Counted from the stretch's first letter, positions 14,331 through 27,754 are shown. The stretch: DNA of 64,000 bases from Spodoptera frugiperda (GCF_023101765.2 NC_064217.1:7289788-7353787); one strand, 5' to 3'. The notes: generated by a model not told the origin, from the letters alone. Numbers and translations: made by a program.

Positions 14331-16496
14331 ATAATTTAAGAATATGAATATGTAAGAATTAAACAGAAATAGTTCTGAAATTATACCGCTACTAAACTAA
14401 CAATGTTTTCATAACAGAACAAATATTATCACAGTCCTTTCAAAATCAAACAAATGTAAACAAGCAACTAAATATAGAAAATGTCGTCCTTGTTTCTATA
14501 ATACACAAAGAAACTTGTATCAGTTTCTCACTTATTGTTAGTAGTTCGTAAACACTGAGCTACCTCTGAAAGGGCGAGCAAAGTTCAACTAAGTAAAGGA
14601 TCTAATTTTCATGAGACATCGAACCGTGATGTAACCACTAAGGAGATTAGGCACTTGTTACTTCGACCGCCCTTGGACGAATTCCCTTAATAATGTGTCG
14701 GGTAAAGGGTCTTTGAATGCGGAATTAGTGGTCAGTAGAGCTTTTAGGTTGAACAATATTCAAATACCTTTGCCAGTAAACTATATTGATTGTACTAAGT
14801 TTTGTTATTAATCAGTAAAATAGCATTAGTGGTTTTCCAAGAATCGGCATGAAAAAATTACCATTACGTAGACCCAGGAATGAATCTTCTAAATTGGATG
14901 GCTTCTGTAGAAAGTACATATTATAAATGATGAATTTTTGCACTCCTTGCTATTGAAAAAGGTTTCAATTTCTGCCAACCTCTTCGAATATAATCGATAT
15001 GATATCGCGTTATACGATTTAATAACTCACAAAATCGTTCATCTTTAAAATTAAATGTGAGCTTGCATTACACCATTAAAGTTTAATGTGCAACTTGTGC
15101 AAGTTGTCCGACTATCACGGCACGTGTCCAGGCGCGCGCCACCTGCGCATGATCATGAATATCAGCGGATTGTATGACAATTATACAAACCAGCTATTGA
15201 ACCATCGCCATATTAATATGGAGTCAATGACTTTCTGATTGTTACAACGTTGCAACCTTTGCAGGCCACATTATGCAAATTATATACGCAAACAAGAAAT
15301 ACTCAGATCAAATACCCCTTTACCCGTTTAATTAAAATAAAACCTTTTAAATAATTTATGCAATCCAACGTTGCGTAAAGACTCCACGGCGCAACAATAA
15401 GAATACTTCATTCCAAACTTGACGTCACATAAAGTCGTGGGCGAGGAAGACAGCGCGAATAAAAACAAAATCTTTTTTTAATTTAAAGCGAAGAGACAAT
15501 GAGCAAACACAGCTGGCGGAATGCAAAACGAAACTGAATAAAGGGAGAAATCCACGAGTTGTGACATTAGCCGAAGCAATCCTCGGTAGCTCCGAACAGT
15601 CGAGTAATTTATGTGGAAACAAAGTGTCGGGGATAAAAGAATTGTCACGTCACGTGCGATAAACGAGAGCCAGGACAGCGAGAAGAAAGACTTGGGCGTC
15701 CGCGGTGAGGGGTTGCGACGAGCGGCAGAAAAGCTTTTTATTTAGTGTGCAGATAAGTACGAACAGGACAACGGACGTCTGACGCAGCCCGATAGCCTCC
15801 CCAGATACTCCTTACGACATCAGATAAGCCGAGAAGCCGTCCTCGGGCAACTGAGAAAGGAAACGCGACTGCTCAAGATGTATTATTGTTGTGACTATTG
15901 CCCACCATAAACTCAACCGCAGATCCTTAATTAACAAGCAACGGAACTGTATCGAGTGGCGTCGCGTCCGCAGCTATAAAACTGTGTACGAATGGCTCAC
16001 TTAGGAGTGCGCTTCCATGCTTTCCAATAAATATGTCCGATTAACACGATTCATGGCCAAAAACAGCGATATTTAGGAGTCAATTAAGAATAAACACGTT
16101 GGAACGCCCGGCGTGTCTCGCGTAAAACGTAACTAATAGCCGTTTAGATGGCAACACCGAACAGCAGGAAGCCATGTTGAGAAAACCTGTGGCACTTGCA
16201 CCGCGGGCGCCGCCGACCGCGGCCGTGTTTACGACACTTCTCCTGTTCTTATTGATTGAATTCGCCACAAATTAAAAGGTTTATTGCCCTATTCTGTAAA
16301 GTTTCCTCTGTTTTCTTTTTTGTTTTTGTTCATAAACTTTGCATTACGATCCTCGAGTTTCTAAAGAACGTAAATTTTAGTTACACCTTTTAGGCACTAA
16401 ATGTTGGTAGAATGTACCTACTCGTACAGTGTATATTTTATTAGTTACTATAGAGACGGGCAAAAAGGAAAGACTCGCGCGGCTTTCAACATCGTT
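14331..16496. other. Unique DNA including a GC-richer block, no gene recognised
   Basis: About 15100-16230 is clearly richer in G+C and CpG than its surroundings. It includes GGCGCGCGCC near 15130, CGTCACGTGCG near 15650 and CGCGGGCGCCGCCGACCGCG near 16200. Neither strand gives a recognisable protein. A 14-base palindrome, CCATATTAATATGG, lies at 15208-15221. The block could be an enhancer or an unrecognised promoter or UTR. Confidence 0.45.
15208..15221. promoter_or_regulatory. 14-base palindrome with ATTAAT core
   Basis: CCATATTAATATGG is its own reverse complement and carries paired ATTA cores like those bound by homeodomain proteins. It sits at the edge of the GC-richer block. Function is inferred only from motif likeness. 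Confidence 0.2.
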
Positions 16497-16643
16497 AACT
16501 AAAAATCACGGTTTACTCTCGCACATTAATGGAGAAAAGCTCTACTAGTTTCGAGTCACAGAGGGGACTCTTTGTCATGCTTCTAACTCGAAACGAGTTA
16601 TAATTATGGACTACTGTACGTGAGTATACCGTGATTTTTAGTT
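16497..16643. mobile_element. MITE-like element with terminal inverted repeats
   Basis: AACTAAAAATCACGGT at 16497-16512 is the exact reverse complement of 16628-16643, and imperfect complementarity continues inward to about 35 bases per side. The whole unit is about 147 bp and non-coding, as expected of a miniature inverted-repeat element. The left half recurs at 34327-34398 with high similarity, which shows it is dispersed. I cannot see a certain target-site duplication or assign a transposase family. It could instead be an inverted pair of a longer dispersed repeat. Confidence 0.65.
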
Positions 16644-19600
16644 TATTTAGTGTGTCTTACTTGTAGCTAACATAATAAATGCATTTTGAAATGAAAATCA
16701 AAATACTGTGCTCCTTATAAAAAGACAATAGCATCTATTGTGTAAGGTGATACCATTTTACGACTTAAGAAGCCATATGAAGCAGACTGAAGGAGCATTG
16801 AGGTGTCATTTCTTAAAGCGCAAACGATACGTTAAATCGGTTTTAAAGACGGTCAAATTCATAATAATTTTACAAAATTATTGATAAATGTCGTGGCAGT
16901 TGTGGTTAATACATGAATCGTGTTTACAGAGTACAACAGTCATCTCGTAAATATTTCAAAAAGACTCAAAAGACGCGTCAAGTCGTCAAGTCGGGGTCCC
17001 CTTCAAAGTACGTCCCGAACACGTCAATTTGTTTACGAATTACGCATAAATTCGTCCCCGGAGACAAGACATCTCGTGCGGCGATCGCTGTTGCGACATT
17101 TCAATAAAATTTACGATTGTGACTTAAATGGCGTGTCCGATGAACAAAAAATGTCCCGACATGTTCCTCTTTTATTTTAGATGTACAGTCGCTTCGTTAA
17201 AATATCTTGGCCATGATAATAAAACTGTCCGTGTACTGTAGCAATAATAAATACACCATTGAAATCGATATTATTGGGTAAAATGGCTGACTAATTTGAT
17301 TCTAAATCGATGAACATACACACTCTTGAAATTTTATTGATTCGTAACGGGATTTCTTGTAGAATATAGTTTTCACTTGGATATTATGGGGCAATGAATA
17401 GGCTATCACTTTGACGCATTTACATTTTGATATCGAATATGTTCTTTTAGCAGATGGAACTTCAAAAACAAGATTCATCAGTGAATATAGAAATGAAATA
17501 AAAATCCTTGTATTTTTACAAGTCGTAGAGTTATTTTTTAATAATTATAACCGAAAAAATGATATAAATAAGTCGAAATTCCAGGATATTCCCATCACAA
17601 ATCCCCATCTCCCTCGTTTTAATCTCAAACAGAAAATTCCCAGAACGAAATAGAAACGAACTTTTATTTTTGGCGAACACGAATTTAATTTCTTTTCACA
17701 AAATAAAATAAAAAAGTTAGATGATAGAAAGAGCTAGGGACTTAAAAAAAAGAATAAGAGACAAAAAAAAGATTTGAAAGTTACAATTCGTCAGTGTCGC
17801 AACGCGTCAGCTTCCCTATGCTAATACGACACAATGGTTGAAGAGTCAGAAAGAAGAACAATATTATTTTAAGATTCTAAAATAAGTGTGTTACGTGCTT
17901 CAGCCAAATACACGGAACATTGATGGGTGCTATTGGCCATGACAGGCAAGTCTAAGACGAATGGCTTTGAACAGCTTGAACCCCTGGTATTTTGGTCTAC
18001 TTGACGTCCCAACCGTTCGTATGGTACGTGTTTACTCAGATGAGTCGGAAATTTAAAATTAGGAGGTGATTTAGTGGATATTTACTCGACGAGAATTCGT
18101 GACTGATCTTTTTTCTGAAGATTTTGTGTTACGTTATGCACCTGTCGTCGATTTACAAGCTTCTTCTTTGATAAATTATTGCTTCAAATGATTAACAATT
18201 TGTTGGAATGTGACATAGAACAAACAACATAGCTCTAATACTGGGACATCTGCGCAAATTCCACAGTTAGAGACGTGTCGAGTGTGTTTGTACGTATGTA
18301 TTAAATTAATTCCTTGGACTTACATATCTAGTAGACAAATATTATGAATTCCTTTCAACATATATATCCTCTTAAAGGGGAAATTGAACTAAGCACATCA
18401 TCATACAAACAAATAGATGAAGGAACTACCTATGTGCTCGGAGCGGACTCAATTCTATGGTCCTTTCCTGTTCATTCACATGAATAGATTTAATTTCCAC
18501 GCAGAACCATCTGTCCAAATTGAAGTAACTCATTTCGTATGACAGACTCTAATCTATTATAATTATTCATGTCTATTTTATAAACCGCTACCTTACGCGT
18601 TTCATGCATAAACGAAATTATTTAAATGTCTTACTTGTCTATCATATATGAGATATTAAATTTAATGAAAATAAAATTCAGTTATACCTACATTATTGAA
18701 TGATAATTTTCTAAAACAAACATTGAGAGTTGAATAAAAGAATCTCACTTCGGTTTCGATACCCAATACAAATTCGATCGCCGCGGGTTGTACTTTTAAA
18801 GGCAAAGGCGTTTAAAACTCTCAACGTTTTACATAAAAAAGTCTATGAGGAGGCATATTTCATTATTTTTTTAGCTCTAAAACAACGGGGCGCCTCGTGT
18901 TTTTGTATGAAGAATACCAACTGCGTCGCGGCCCACGCGAGCCCCCAATGATCGTTTCACACTTTAAGTGGCAGTACAGTAGTGATATACATGCTCCAAC
19001 TATTTTTAAAACAACTGGAGGATGTAAGAACTTTTTAAGTAGAAATATATTCATCCTGCATGTCCTTACAACTTTTTACATTCTTTCACTGGCTTTGCAA
19101 AATGAAAAACGACCATATTCTTATAAATTCAAATATATACTTTCGTATTCTACCTTACAAGAACAGCAACAGCAGTAAAGTTAATTAGGAACTGAGAAAA
19201 TTAATGTCTTTTAAACTAATAAAAAAGTCAGTAAAATTAATAATTGGACTTAGCAACGAATTTTTATTGGTTTTATTATAAACTACGGCCCTTATAGTTA
19301 AAAAATAAGCCATAATAAAGTATAATCTCTTACATCTGTGACATACTCTTGGCTTGTATCGACACCTCTAGGAATTTTGATCGTCGTATTATAGATCTGA
19401 GCTCTAGATAAAAGACGGTCCCCCATCAATTTCGTACAAAATATTTGGTAAGATCCAAAGATTCGTTTTATGGGTTTTAAAAGATTAATGCGGAGATAAA
19501 GAGATTTGGGGCGGTTCTGACGGACTGGAATTTTCGGAACACGATAAATTCTGACACCTTTACTTTTGAGGGAAATAAATGGATCGGAATTATCCTGCCT

Positions 19601-22600
19601 TACGTTTTTGTGTAACGATTTTAGTCTTTAAACATTTTAATTAGGGTTGAAATATTAGCTCCCCCCACTTTAATTCTTTCCCCACCTTACGGAAAGCGTT
19701 TTTGCTTGCGCGTACGCAAAGGCTCCGCCCATCACAGACATCCTACTGTGCTTTGTTTAACAATGAAGTTCTTGAACCATGACACATTTTTATGTTTTTA
19801 TTTATCATACTAAATGACGTACTTTAATATCCAAATTAGACGTTAGTCCCTTTTATTTCTAATTGAAATTTATCGTTCGTAACTAGTCTTTGTTTAGTGG
19901 TTAGAAATCAATTTGCAGAGCAAGAAGTTGATTGTAAATAGATAATAAGTTTTTCACCGTTCACTGTAATATTTAACCGTCATATTTCAGAACAGTGAAA
20001 GCGCGACGTGGGCTGTATTCCCAACTAATAGCAAAATATTTTGAGTGCAAATTTTAGTTTTGAAACTAGCGCAAATACCCGTACGAAAGTGATTAGTTGA
20101 TCGGACGTCGGAGTCTCGGAATGAAATTTACGAGCATTAAAACTATCTCCATTTCATCGCAGCCTGTAGGGCTTAGTCTGCGCCTTTAGTGAGGGCAGCT
20201 GCTTTTAATCGAATCCCAATCAACTAAGGAACGTTGTAAAATAGTTTACTGAAACATTAAATATGTAATCAAAACTGCCGCTCTGGCTCACTACACCATT
20301 AAAACTGATTAACTGTTTCATAATTTTTAATCTCCACATCGATGTTGTAATGTTTGTCTTACTTCTTTGTTTATGAACGATCATAATTTGTATCCGAAGG
20401 GCATTTTAATAACGTAAAAAGAAAAGAAACTAAAGTTATGAATTATGTGTTCCAACAAAACGAAGAATTTGACAGCTTAAACTCTTTTGTAGTACAAAAG
20501 CACCGCATTAAACGATAAGCAAATAGGATCCATTAGATAGCACGCATAGGTTGATTGATTGTATACAAAGATAAATGGGAAAGCATCATTAATTTCTTAT
20601 TTACCGACCTAAACAACGTGTGTGTCGTTTGTGGAAGAAAACGGTTAATGTCAAAAATCGGACGGCGACACAATGGAGGAGCCAGGATTAAAAGCGAAGC
20701 GATGTAGCAGTAGCGGACGCATCATTTATCAGAACAAGTCGAGGCGACCGCGCCGAGCTTTAACAGCAATGGATACGGGACCCAACAAATAATACAGACC
20801 CCAATTACTCCAACATTTCGGATTCAAATTAAAATCATCCGAAATGTCCAATAAATTAGACTTGTTTTGGTAATCAAGAGGTCACAGACCATTTGTCATT
20901 GACTATCTGGAATTTCCGATTTGATAAACATTTACAATATTCACACGAGTCGGCAAAACAACGCCGTCGCCAAAGGTAATTTAACGATCGTTGCTTCAGG
21001 ACGATTTATTATCTTGAACCCAATAATTGTTGATCAAATTGATTTCAGCGTTTTGTTGTTTTATGAAAATTCCGTCGTTGACATAGGCTTTAATAAGGCT
21101 TAGTTAATTGTGAAGACAATTATTATCGAGGAAGCTATCGAAACAACGGCAGTGTCAATCAATGTTTGCGTTAGAATCCAGTTGCAAGTCCACATTTTGC
21201 TTAGTTTAGCTCGAAGCGTGCTTTATCGCCGTATCGCGTGACAACAAGCTCTCCGTCAACTTTAGGACTAACGGAACGTCATGTAATTTCTAGTAACGAC
21301 GTGTTTCTTTTATTGTCACAGGGCATTCAAATATTAAAAATATGACCACAGAACTCATAACCCTTTTTTGAAACCGGTAAAAAATTACATCTATAGTATT
21401 ATAGCCAGCAATAAACAATCACAGATTTATTTAGCGTCGCAGTATAAATAGATAAAAGTCGTTTGACTTTGTCTTATCCTATCATCGCATCATCATGGGA
21501 AACTAAAAGGAACACGTAAAATATTTTATGACTCCGCAAACACCATATCTGACTTTACGGTGGAGAAAATAGATTTATTATTTTAAGGTTATATTTTTAT
21601 ATGTTTGAATATTTTACGATCCTTTCCGTGAATCTTGGTGTAGTGAGGACGAGGGATGGTCGGATGGTCCGATGGGCCAGACGATACGTATCGGAGTTAC
21701 ATGAAACCTATAACTTCACACTAAAGCCGATTGTAACATCAGCTTATTGCCACCAAACGAATAAATTCCTTCACCTTCCTTATCTTGAATCTTTAAGAGA
21801 AACCCGAAACCGTAAACATGCACGTTGAGCATACAGTGTTAACTATTCATTCGGTGTCTCTAGGGAATATATTGAACAAAAGACGGGCTCAGCATCCGAC
21901 TACACTATTTCTCACTACATCGGTGCGATGTAATCAGAGAAGACGACGTGTCGCGCTTATTTATGTATGAACGGGGCGCGGGCGAGGGTGGGCCAAACGC
22001 GCTGGATACAAACAGAATAATATTGATGACACTGCGCTACGAGGGGTCATGAATCATTAATCGTCTGCTCTGGTGTACGGCTCTATTACGACTGCCTTGC
22101 CGGATAAGCCACCCTTCATGAGGTGAGGCCGTATGAGCGCGAGCCGCGCCGCGAGCATCGCTTGCCTTTTCACTTTGTTTAACGATGAGCATAACTAAAT
22201 TTCCGTCTTCAAGACATTAGCAGCCTGACCCTTTCCATTATCATCTAAGCTGTCTTAACCTGTGTTAAATTGGGAATACTTTTGGGTAGTAAATCATTAC
22301 ATTGTCGAAATGTTTTCAAAACTAAATAACAATAGCAACCCTCTAATGAAACCACAAACTGTTTAATTGTGTCAACCACTACCAAAATTGTGATCACAAA
22401 AGGAACTTAGAGCAATTTTCTCAGACAAAAAACCGAAGGCAATTTAAGTTAATTCAGTAAGCAGCAGACATGGCTACTTCCAAATGAACTCAAACGTAAC
22501 AAAAACGAAAACAAATCGTGGACAAAAACGCAGGTCATTTCGGCTTGGACTTTCTCGTTTATTTTTTCTAAACGCTGCGTGGCCCGAGGACGTGCATCCG

Positions 22601-25600
22601 AAACCTTGAGATCTCTTTTTTCTATTTTTACTCGAACAAAATTTTATTCTACCTCTTGTGCATGGCTGAACAACGATAAAATAATAATGCTCGAACTCGG
22701 AGTGACTACTTCAAAAAGGGACCGTAAGGGAAGGCCGGAACGTTCCTAAATTTCTAATCGAGATTTTATTTCACGATCACCCGGCCCGTTCTTTATGGTC
22801 TCTTTTTGCAATGTTTTAGGTCTCAAGGTGAAGCCGTCATTATTCTTTTTTTAAGTACAGAACAACGGTTAAAATATTTGGGTAACTTAAAATTTGTGCA
22901 ATAAAATTTACAAAATGGAGTCATAAAAGTTGTTGATTCAAAAACGTTGAAACTGTGCCAACAATCAGCTAATGGTTTCAACAAAATTGTTACCGAAAAT
23001 GGTATGACCTGATTTCAGATTGTGTATACAGGTTATATTTATGTCCATAGTTTGACACAATGTCCAAGGAGTCGTGAGTGACTATTGAAATCTACAATTT
23101 TCATTTATAAGAATGTGCCGAAAAAAATAGAACACCGAATATGACATACAGGAGACATACAAGAAAATTTATACAAAAACGATACGAACGATAGTAAAAT
23201 AAATAATAAAAGCCTCATTCGGATTCAAAACATACACATCCCATAACAATTTTCCAAACATGAAAGTATTCAAAACGATTTTTTATAAAGGAACGACACA
23301 TAAAATTTACATGACAAGTCAACTTACATGCCGTAATGTAGTCATAACCATATCTATATCTTGGCACTTAAAGCACTTTTTAAAATTCATCACGTGTTCT
23401 CAAAGTCCAACTTACCATCAAGGGAGGCACGCTTCTAACAAAAAAGTTACCCAAAAAGGAACAAATGTAAAAAAGTACAAGCCAATATATTTAAAGGACC
23501 ATGTTTCAATGAAACACAATAGAAGAAAATAGGTTCTGGCGACAGCGTGGCCTGTCAATGTCTGTGTTTTGTACAAACCCTGACCATTATTGTTTAAGTT
23601 CAGCTCCCAATTGTTTAAAAGGCGCTGTCAGAAATCGATTATTTTTTGTCGATAACTAATAACGGAAACCATTTTACACATCAACCCATATGGCAAAAAA
23701 TATAATTTTATAAGAGCATATCGGTCTGCAATTTAGTATAAAGGCAGGTAGGCGGCCATTTTCTAAGCCTATAGTTAAGTAATTTGCGTATTTCCTCGCG
23801 TACCCTAATAATGTTAAAAAGAAACTACCTATCCTTCCGCCTCCGGCAACGTCACGCACATCCCTTTACAAACAAAATGAAAAAAATGGAGATCATTGTG
23901 CCCTTGTCGCAGGTAGAACTTGATAAAAAACGCCCACTAAAAGCCGAGCATTAGTTCTGCAAAAAATGGAAGCGTGATCATAGTAATACATCCTGGATTA
24001 ACAACAGATGTCGATTTTCGAATGATGTGCATGATATGGGTCTAAAAATATTTTTTGTCGAACTTACCCAAAATCATAAATGTAATATTGCCAAACAACA
24101 ATAACAATAATGCTGAATAGTTTATACATTCATGTGCGTGTCTCATGACGAATTTGGGATAAAGGATTATGCTGCTCCACCAAACAAAAATGTGATATTT
24201 AACAAAACGGTTGCCGAAGAATTTCTCTGAACCAAGCAAAGCCTTCGATTTCTATATTACGTCGAAATGGCATTTGAATTATTTCACGTTAGCTTTGTTG
24301 ACTTTGGTAAGTTATAAATTTTGTAAAAATAAATAGTTGTTGATAAAAAAATAGTAATTTTGCCTATGTACCCCTGCTGAGACAATAAATAATTTTATGT
24401 CTGACATTATCATTTCTAATTTAGAGACGAAATATTATAGATAAATATTTGTATAAAATATTAATGATCCAGCATGACTTATATTAAAACCTAAACAAGT
24501 ATGTATCCTAAACATACCATCATCTATTGTACCGTCCATCCAGTATACTATGCTATCAATTTTGTTCGACAAAAGGTTCGATTGAAAGGCATTTTCGTTC
24601 AAGTAATTTGATTCACGTATTCGTTGGTACTTAATAGTTAACGTTGCTGACACTACTAATTTATGATTCCATTGAAATCTGATTTGAAACGTGGTCCTCA
24701 TTTGATAAAGTTAATGGACTCCAAAGCTATTTATTGGCAGCTACTAAGTTATTCTTTGAATACATTCTTTATAGGTTCACTATCTAAGCATTCCTTGGCA
24801 TAGCTCGCCATGGCCATACAATTGTGTCTTCATCTTTTTTTTTTTATATGAAACACAGGATTAACAAAATCTAATTTCAAATTAATGGACTCATAGAAAT
24901 TCCTCGGCTTTTCGACAGAAAACTGATGGTCAGCTATGAATTTATAATTTCATATTCATTGGCAATAAATAATATTTCGTATACAGGCACACACATATAC
25001 CAGAATAACTTAATTAAAGTTTACTAAAGCCAGAAATTGATTAACCAACAAAATAATTTATGGTGTAATCTCTTAGTGGAGAGCTGAAACAAATAAGTTT
25101 ATTCCAATTTAAAGGGGATAGCCGATACAAATTACGTTTATGGAGGCATGGTCCGCGCACCGATAACCAGCAGGCAACCTGTTTCGAATGATTCGAATAA
25201 ATAATGCGACCAGTTTAGATAAATCCTATCTGTAAATACTGATCGATATATTATTATGGGTATGGTTTTCGAATGTCGATAACTATCAGAAGAAAACAAT
25301 TTCGTTTTGTACGTATTTGATAAGAATGAGGAATTTTATTTGATTTTAATTTGAGGAAACATTTTAGGTTAAGACAGCTGATCATGATGTCTACTAACAT
25401 GGGTTCCATTTTATTTTTAGACAAACTGAATCATACTGTCGCTTTGACAGATTATTAGTTTTATAAAAAAGTTCATTAAATAGAATTCCTCAAATAGGCC
25501 TAAAAATCGGCAGGTGATGTTTGCATTGATACAGATGAAGTGGTGACTAAGCAAAATATTAATTTGACCATGATTTATAAAGGAACTTTGATGGTGTAGA

Positions 25601-26600
25601 ACCAAAACTTGTCACTACAGATATTTCACTACAGATATATCATTTGACAGTTCAGATTTATTTTTGAATCCACTTTTTAAATAATATAAAATCGACGATC
25701 GATGACAGTCGGCGACATGTGACATTTCAAATACAAATTATAAAAATGGAGACACAACAATTTTGATTACGTTTTTGATCTACTATCTCTGTGTTATTAA
25801 ATATCAGTACCTACCTACTTAAAAATATTCGATTTTATCAGGATTAATCGAGTAACTTGTATGAAGGCAGTTCATGTATCCAGTTAAAAATGTGTTTATG
25901 AAGCATGGGATCATATTATGTCTAAGAAAAATAAAGCGTATTATGCCAGAGAAACATGAAGAAAAAGGTACATTGCTGTAATATTCAGCCTATATTCTGA
26001 TTCTTGGCAAGGTTTGATTTTGATTACAAGTTCAAGATCTGGTTCAACGATAAGTAATTCGGAAAAGTCAATTCAATCAAATTGGATCACGGCCTTGCTC
26101 TCTTGTTTTCTTTCCTTCAATTATTACAGTTGTTGAGTACAATGAGGAAGCTCTCTAATTGAGTCTCTTGAATCTTATTCACTTTGGCTTGATGGAATCT
26201 TGATTGCTTTATCACAATTACTTAGTTCACCAATCAACCATTCGATTACACTTATTACTTAAATTATCAGTGTAACCATATATTGTAAACCGGCAAAGTT
26301 ATCGGCCTACATTTACGATGCCATTAGTCTATTATTCAAAATTACAAATCTTAAGATCCTCGTGTACGGGTATAACAGCGAAATACGTCAGAAACCGTCT
26401 CGGTCAGAGGATCAAAGGATAGCCTAAGGGGCCTGACATTAAAGTGGATTCAAGAGCTCATGTTTCCTGACAACTACTTAAATTTTGGTGAAAAGGAGAA
26501 TTTTTATAATGTACCTTTTTCTTAATTGATTTAACTTTGTCGTATGGTAGAAAATTTTAAAATGTGTGGTAATGAGTGGACGCTAGAATGCACATTTCCT
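16644..26600. other. AT-rich unique DNA, no gene seen; GC-richer patches
   Basis: No supported gene. GC-richer patches occur at about 20640-20770 and 21930-22170. An interrupted inverted repeat, ACATTTCGGA / TCCGAAATGT, lies at 20813-20847. An A-rich stretch lies at 17690-17780 and a run of about 12 T near 24835. The region to the left of the minus-strand exon at 26604 would be its first intron, but I could not find a second exon. Confidence 0.55.
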
Positions 26601-26604
26601 TACC
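26598..26604 (-). other. Splice donor of the candidate exon
   Basis: On the minus strand the exon end reads AAG|GTAAGG, matching the consensus donor MAG|GTRAGT at nearly every position. It lies right after the cysteine motif and leaves the reading frame in phase 0. Confidence 0.5.
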
Positions 26605-26735
26605 TTTTGTAAACATGTTGCTCTGCATTGTGCTACTCGCAACGGAGATGACACTTCCTCTTCAGCCGACACTCCAATCCAAGACATAATGAGAGTAAAC
26701 AAGGAGAAACAATAAAATAACATTTTGGCACACAT
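26604..26735 (-). CDS. Candidate first coding exon of a secreted Cys-containing protein (anosmin-1/Kal1-like?)
   Basis: Reading leftward on the minus strand, this frame gives a hydrophobic signal peptide (LFYCFSLFTLIMSWIGVSA, likely cut before EEE), an acidic linker, and then the motif RVAQCRATCLQK. The last codon AAG is followed at once by GTAAGG, a strong splice donor in phase 0. The frame reaches a stop 15 bases into the presumed intron, as expected for intron read-through. Start choice: Met at 26735 is given. Met at 26723 (context CCAAAATG) gives a 20-residue signal peptide and is equally good. Met at 26777 would add a charged leader and is less likely. The C-x3-C-L motif soon after a signal peptide resembles the amino-terminal cysteine box of anosmin-1, an extracellular WAP/fibronectin-III protein. 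The similarity is short, no downstream exon was found, and another secreted family is possible. I am fairly confident in an exon and unsure of the family. Confidence 0.45.
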
Positions 26736-26989
26736 TTTCTTTGGTATCCCTCTTTTTACAAATCCAAGTTTGGTCAAAGCTCCGAGCTTATCATAACCGG
26801 CACATAAATCTAAGCGACGAAACGCTCATAACTTTTTCTTGGTTTTCTTTGAGTGTTTACAATTCAATCTTACAAGTTTTTCATCACAAAAACATCATAC
26901 TTTGTACGAAAGTCTGTTACTCCAATGTTGAAATCCGTAATCCAAAATTCAGCGGAGACCGTATCGTAACAATAAAAAACTTAAAATAA

Positions 26990-27500
26990 ACACAAAACGT
27001 TAACAGTATGAAATCGCACTTAGAAAATATTTTTCACAGTTCGAATCGTTTCCGGCGGAATATTCCTCGAGAGGCGACGTTGCCGCCGACGCGGTCGAAT
27101 GCGGACTAACCACCCCGCTTGAAGAAGCTCAGTTCCTCTCCCCTCTGTTGGTTAATTTTTACGTCTGTCTCGCTCGCACGCTAGCTTTCCCTAGTCTCCG
27201 TCCCTCCCGGCACAAAGCACCCATCCATGGCTACGTTCGTACTACTACGTGTGCCGCTCTCTCTGTTCTCTGTACTAGTGCATATACATTATTCTATCTC
27301 GTTTCATCTCGGGCGGTTTCACGTTGTTTTTCCTTGATGCAGTTTAACGGATGGGAATGTAGTGGTTATTGTTAGACAAAGACGGTGGTAGTAAAAATTT
27401 TAGGGTTGCTCAAAAGGGGTGACAAAGAATCGAGCTAATTCAGGGCTTGCGTTTTTATGGGAACCCACGCGGTAAAAAGTATCCCGCCTCTCTCGTTTGT
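26990..27500 (-). promoter_or_regulatory. Presumed promoter / 5' UTR region of the candidate exon
   Basis: This stretch lies 0.25-0.75 kb upstream of the minus-strand candidate exon. It is richer in G+C and CpG than its flanks. Read on the minus strand it is GA-rich (for example ACAGAGAGAGCGGC, GAGCGAGACAGACG and AGAGGGGAGAGGAA), the type of sequence bound by GAGA-like factors at insect promoters. No TATA box stands out. No 3' splice site is obvious between here and the exon, so the 5' UTR may be continuous. The transcription start is not resolved. Confidence 0.3.
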
Positions 27501-27718
27501 TCAACTTTATGGTCCTCGCATCGTGAAGCCATATTAATAATATTAATGGCTGCCGCATCAACTAATAATACGACTTTTTATGGTGGTGTTTATGAATTCT
27601 TAATTTTATAATAGTTTATTTGGCCATATAAGGTTTTATGAAGGACAGCTGAAACAATTTATATCAAAAAAGTTTAAATCATAAAAATTAAAGGTAACTT
27701 ACAATGTGATCTTATTTG

Positions 27719-27754
27719 TGTTATTGTTTGTTGAACTGTCAACAAACAATAACA
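27719..27754. repeat. Perfect 16-bp hairpin with 4-base loop
   Basis: TGTTATTGTTTGTTGA (27719-27734) and TCAACAAACAATAACA (27739-27754) are exact reverse complements around ACTG. It lies about 1 kb upstream of the candidate secreted-protein exon. It is too short for a typical microRNA precursor and no second copy was noticed. Confidence 0.75.
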
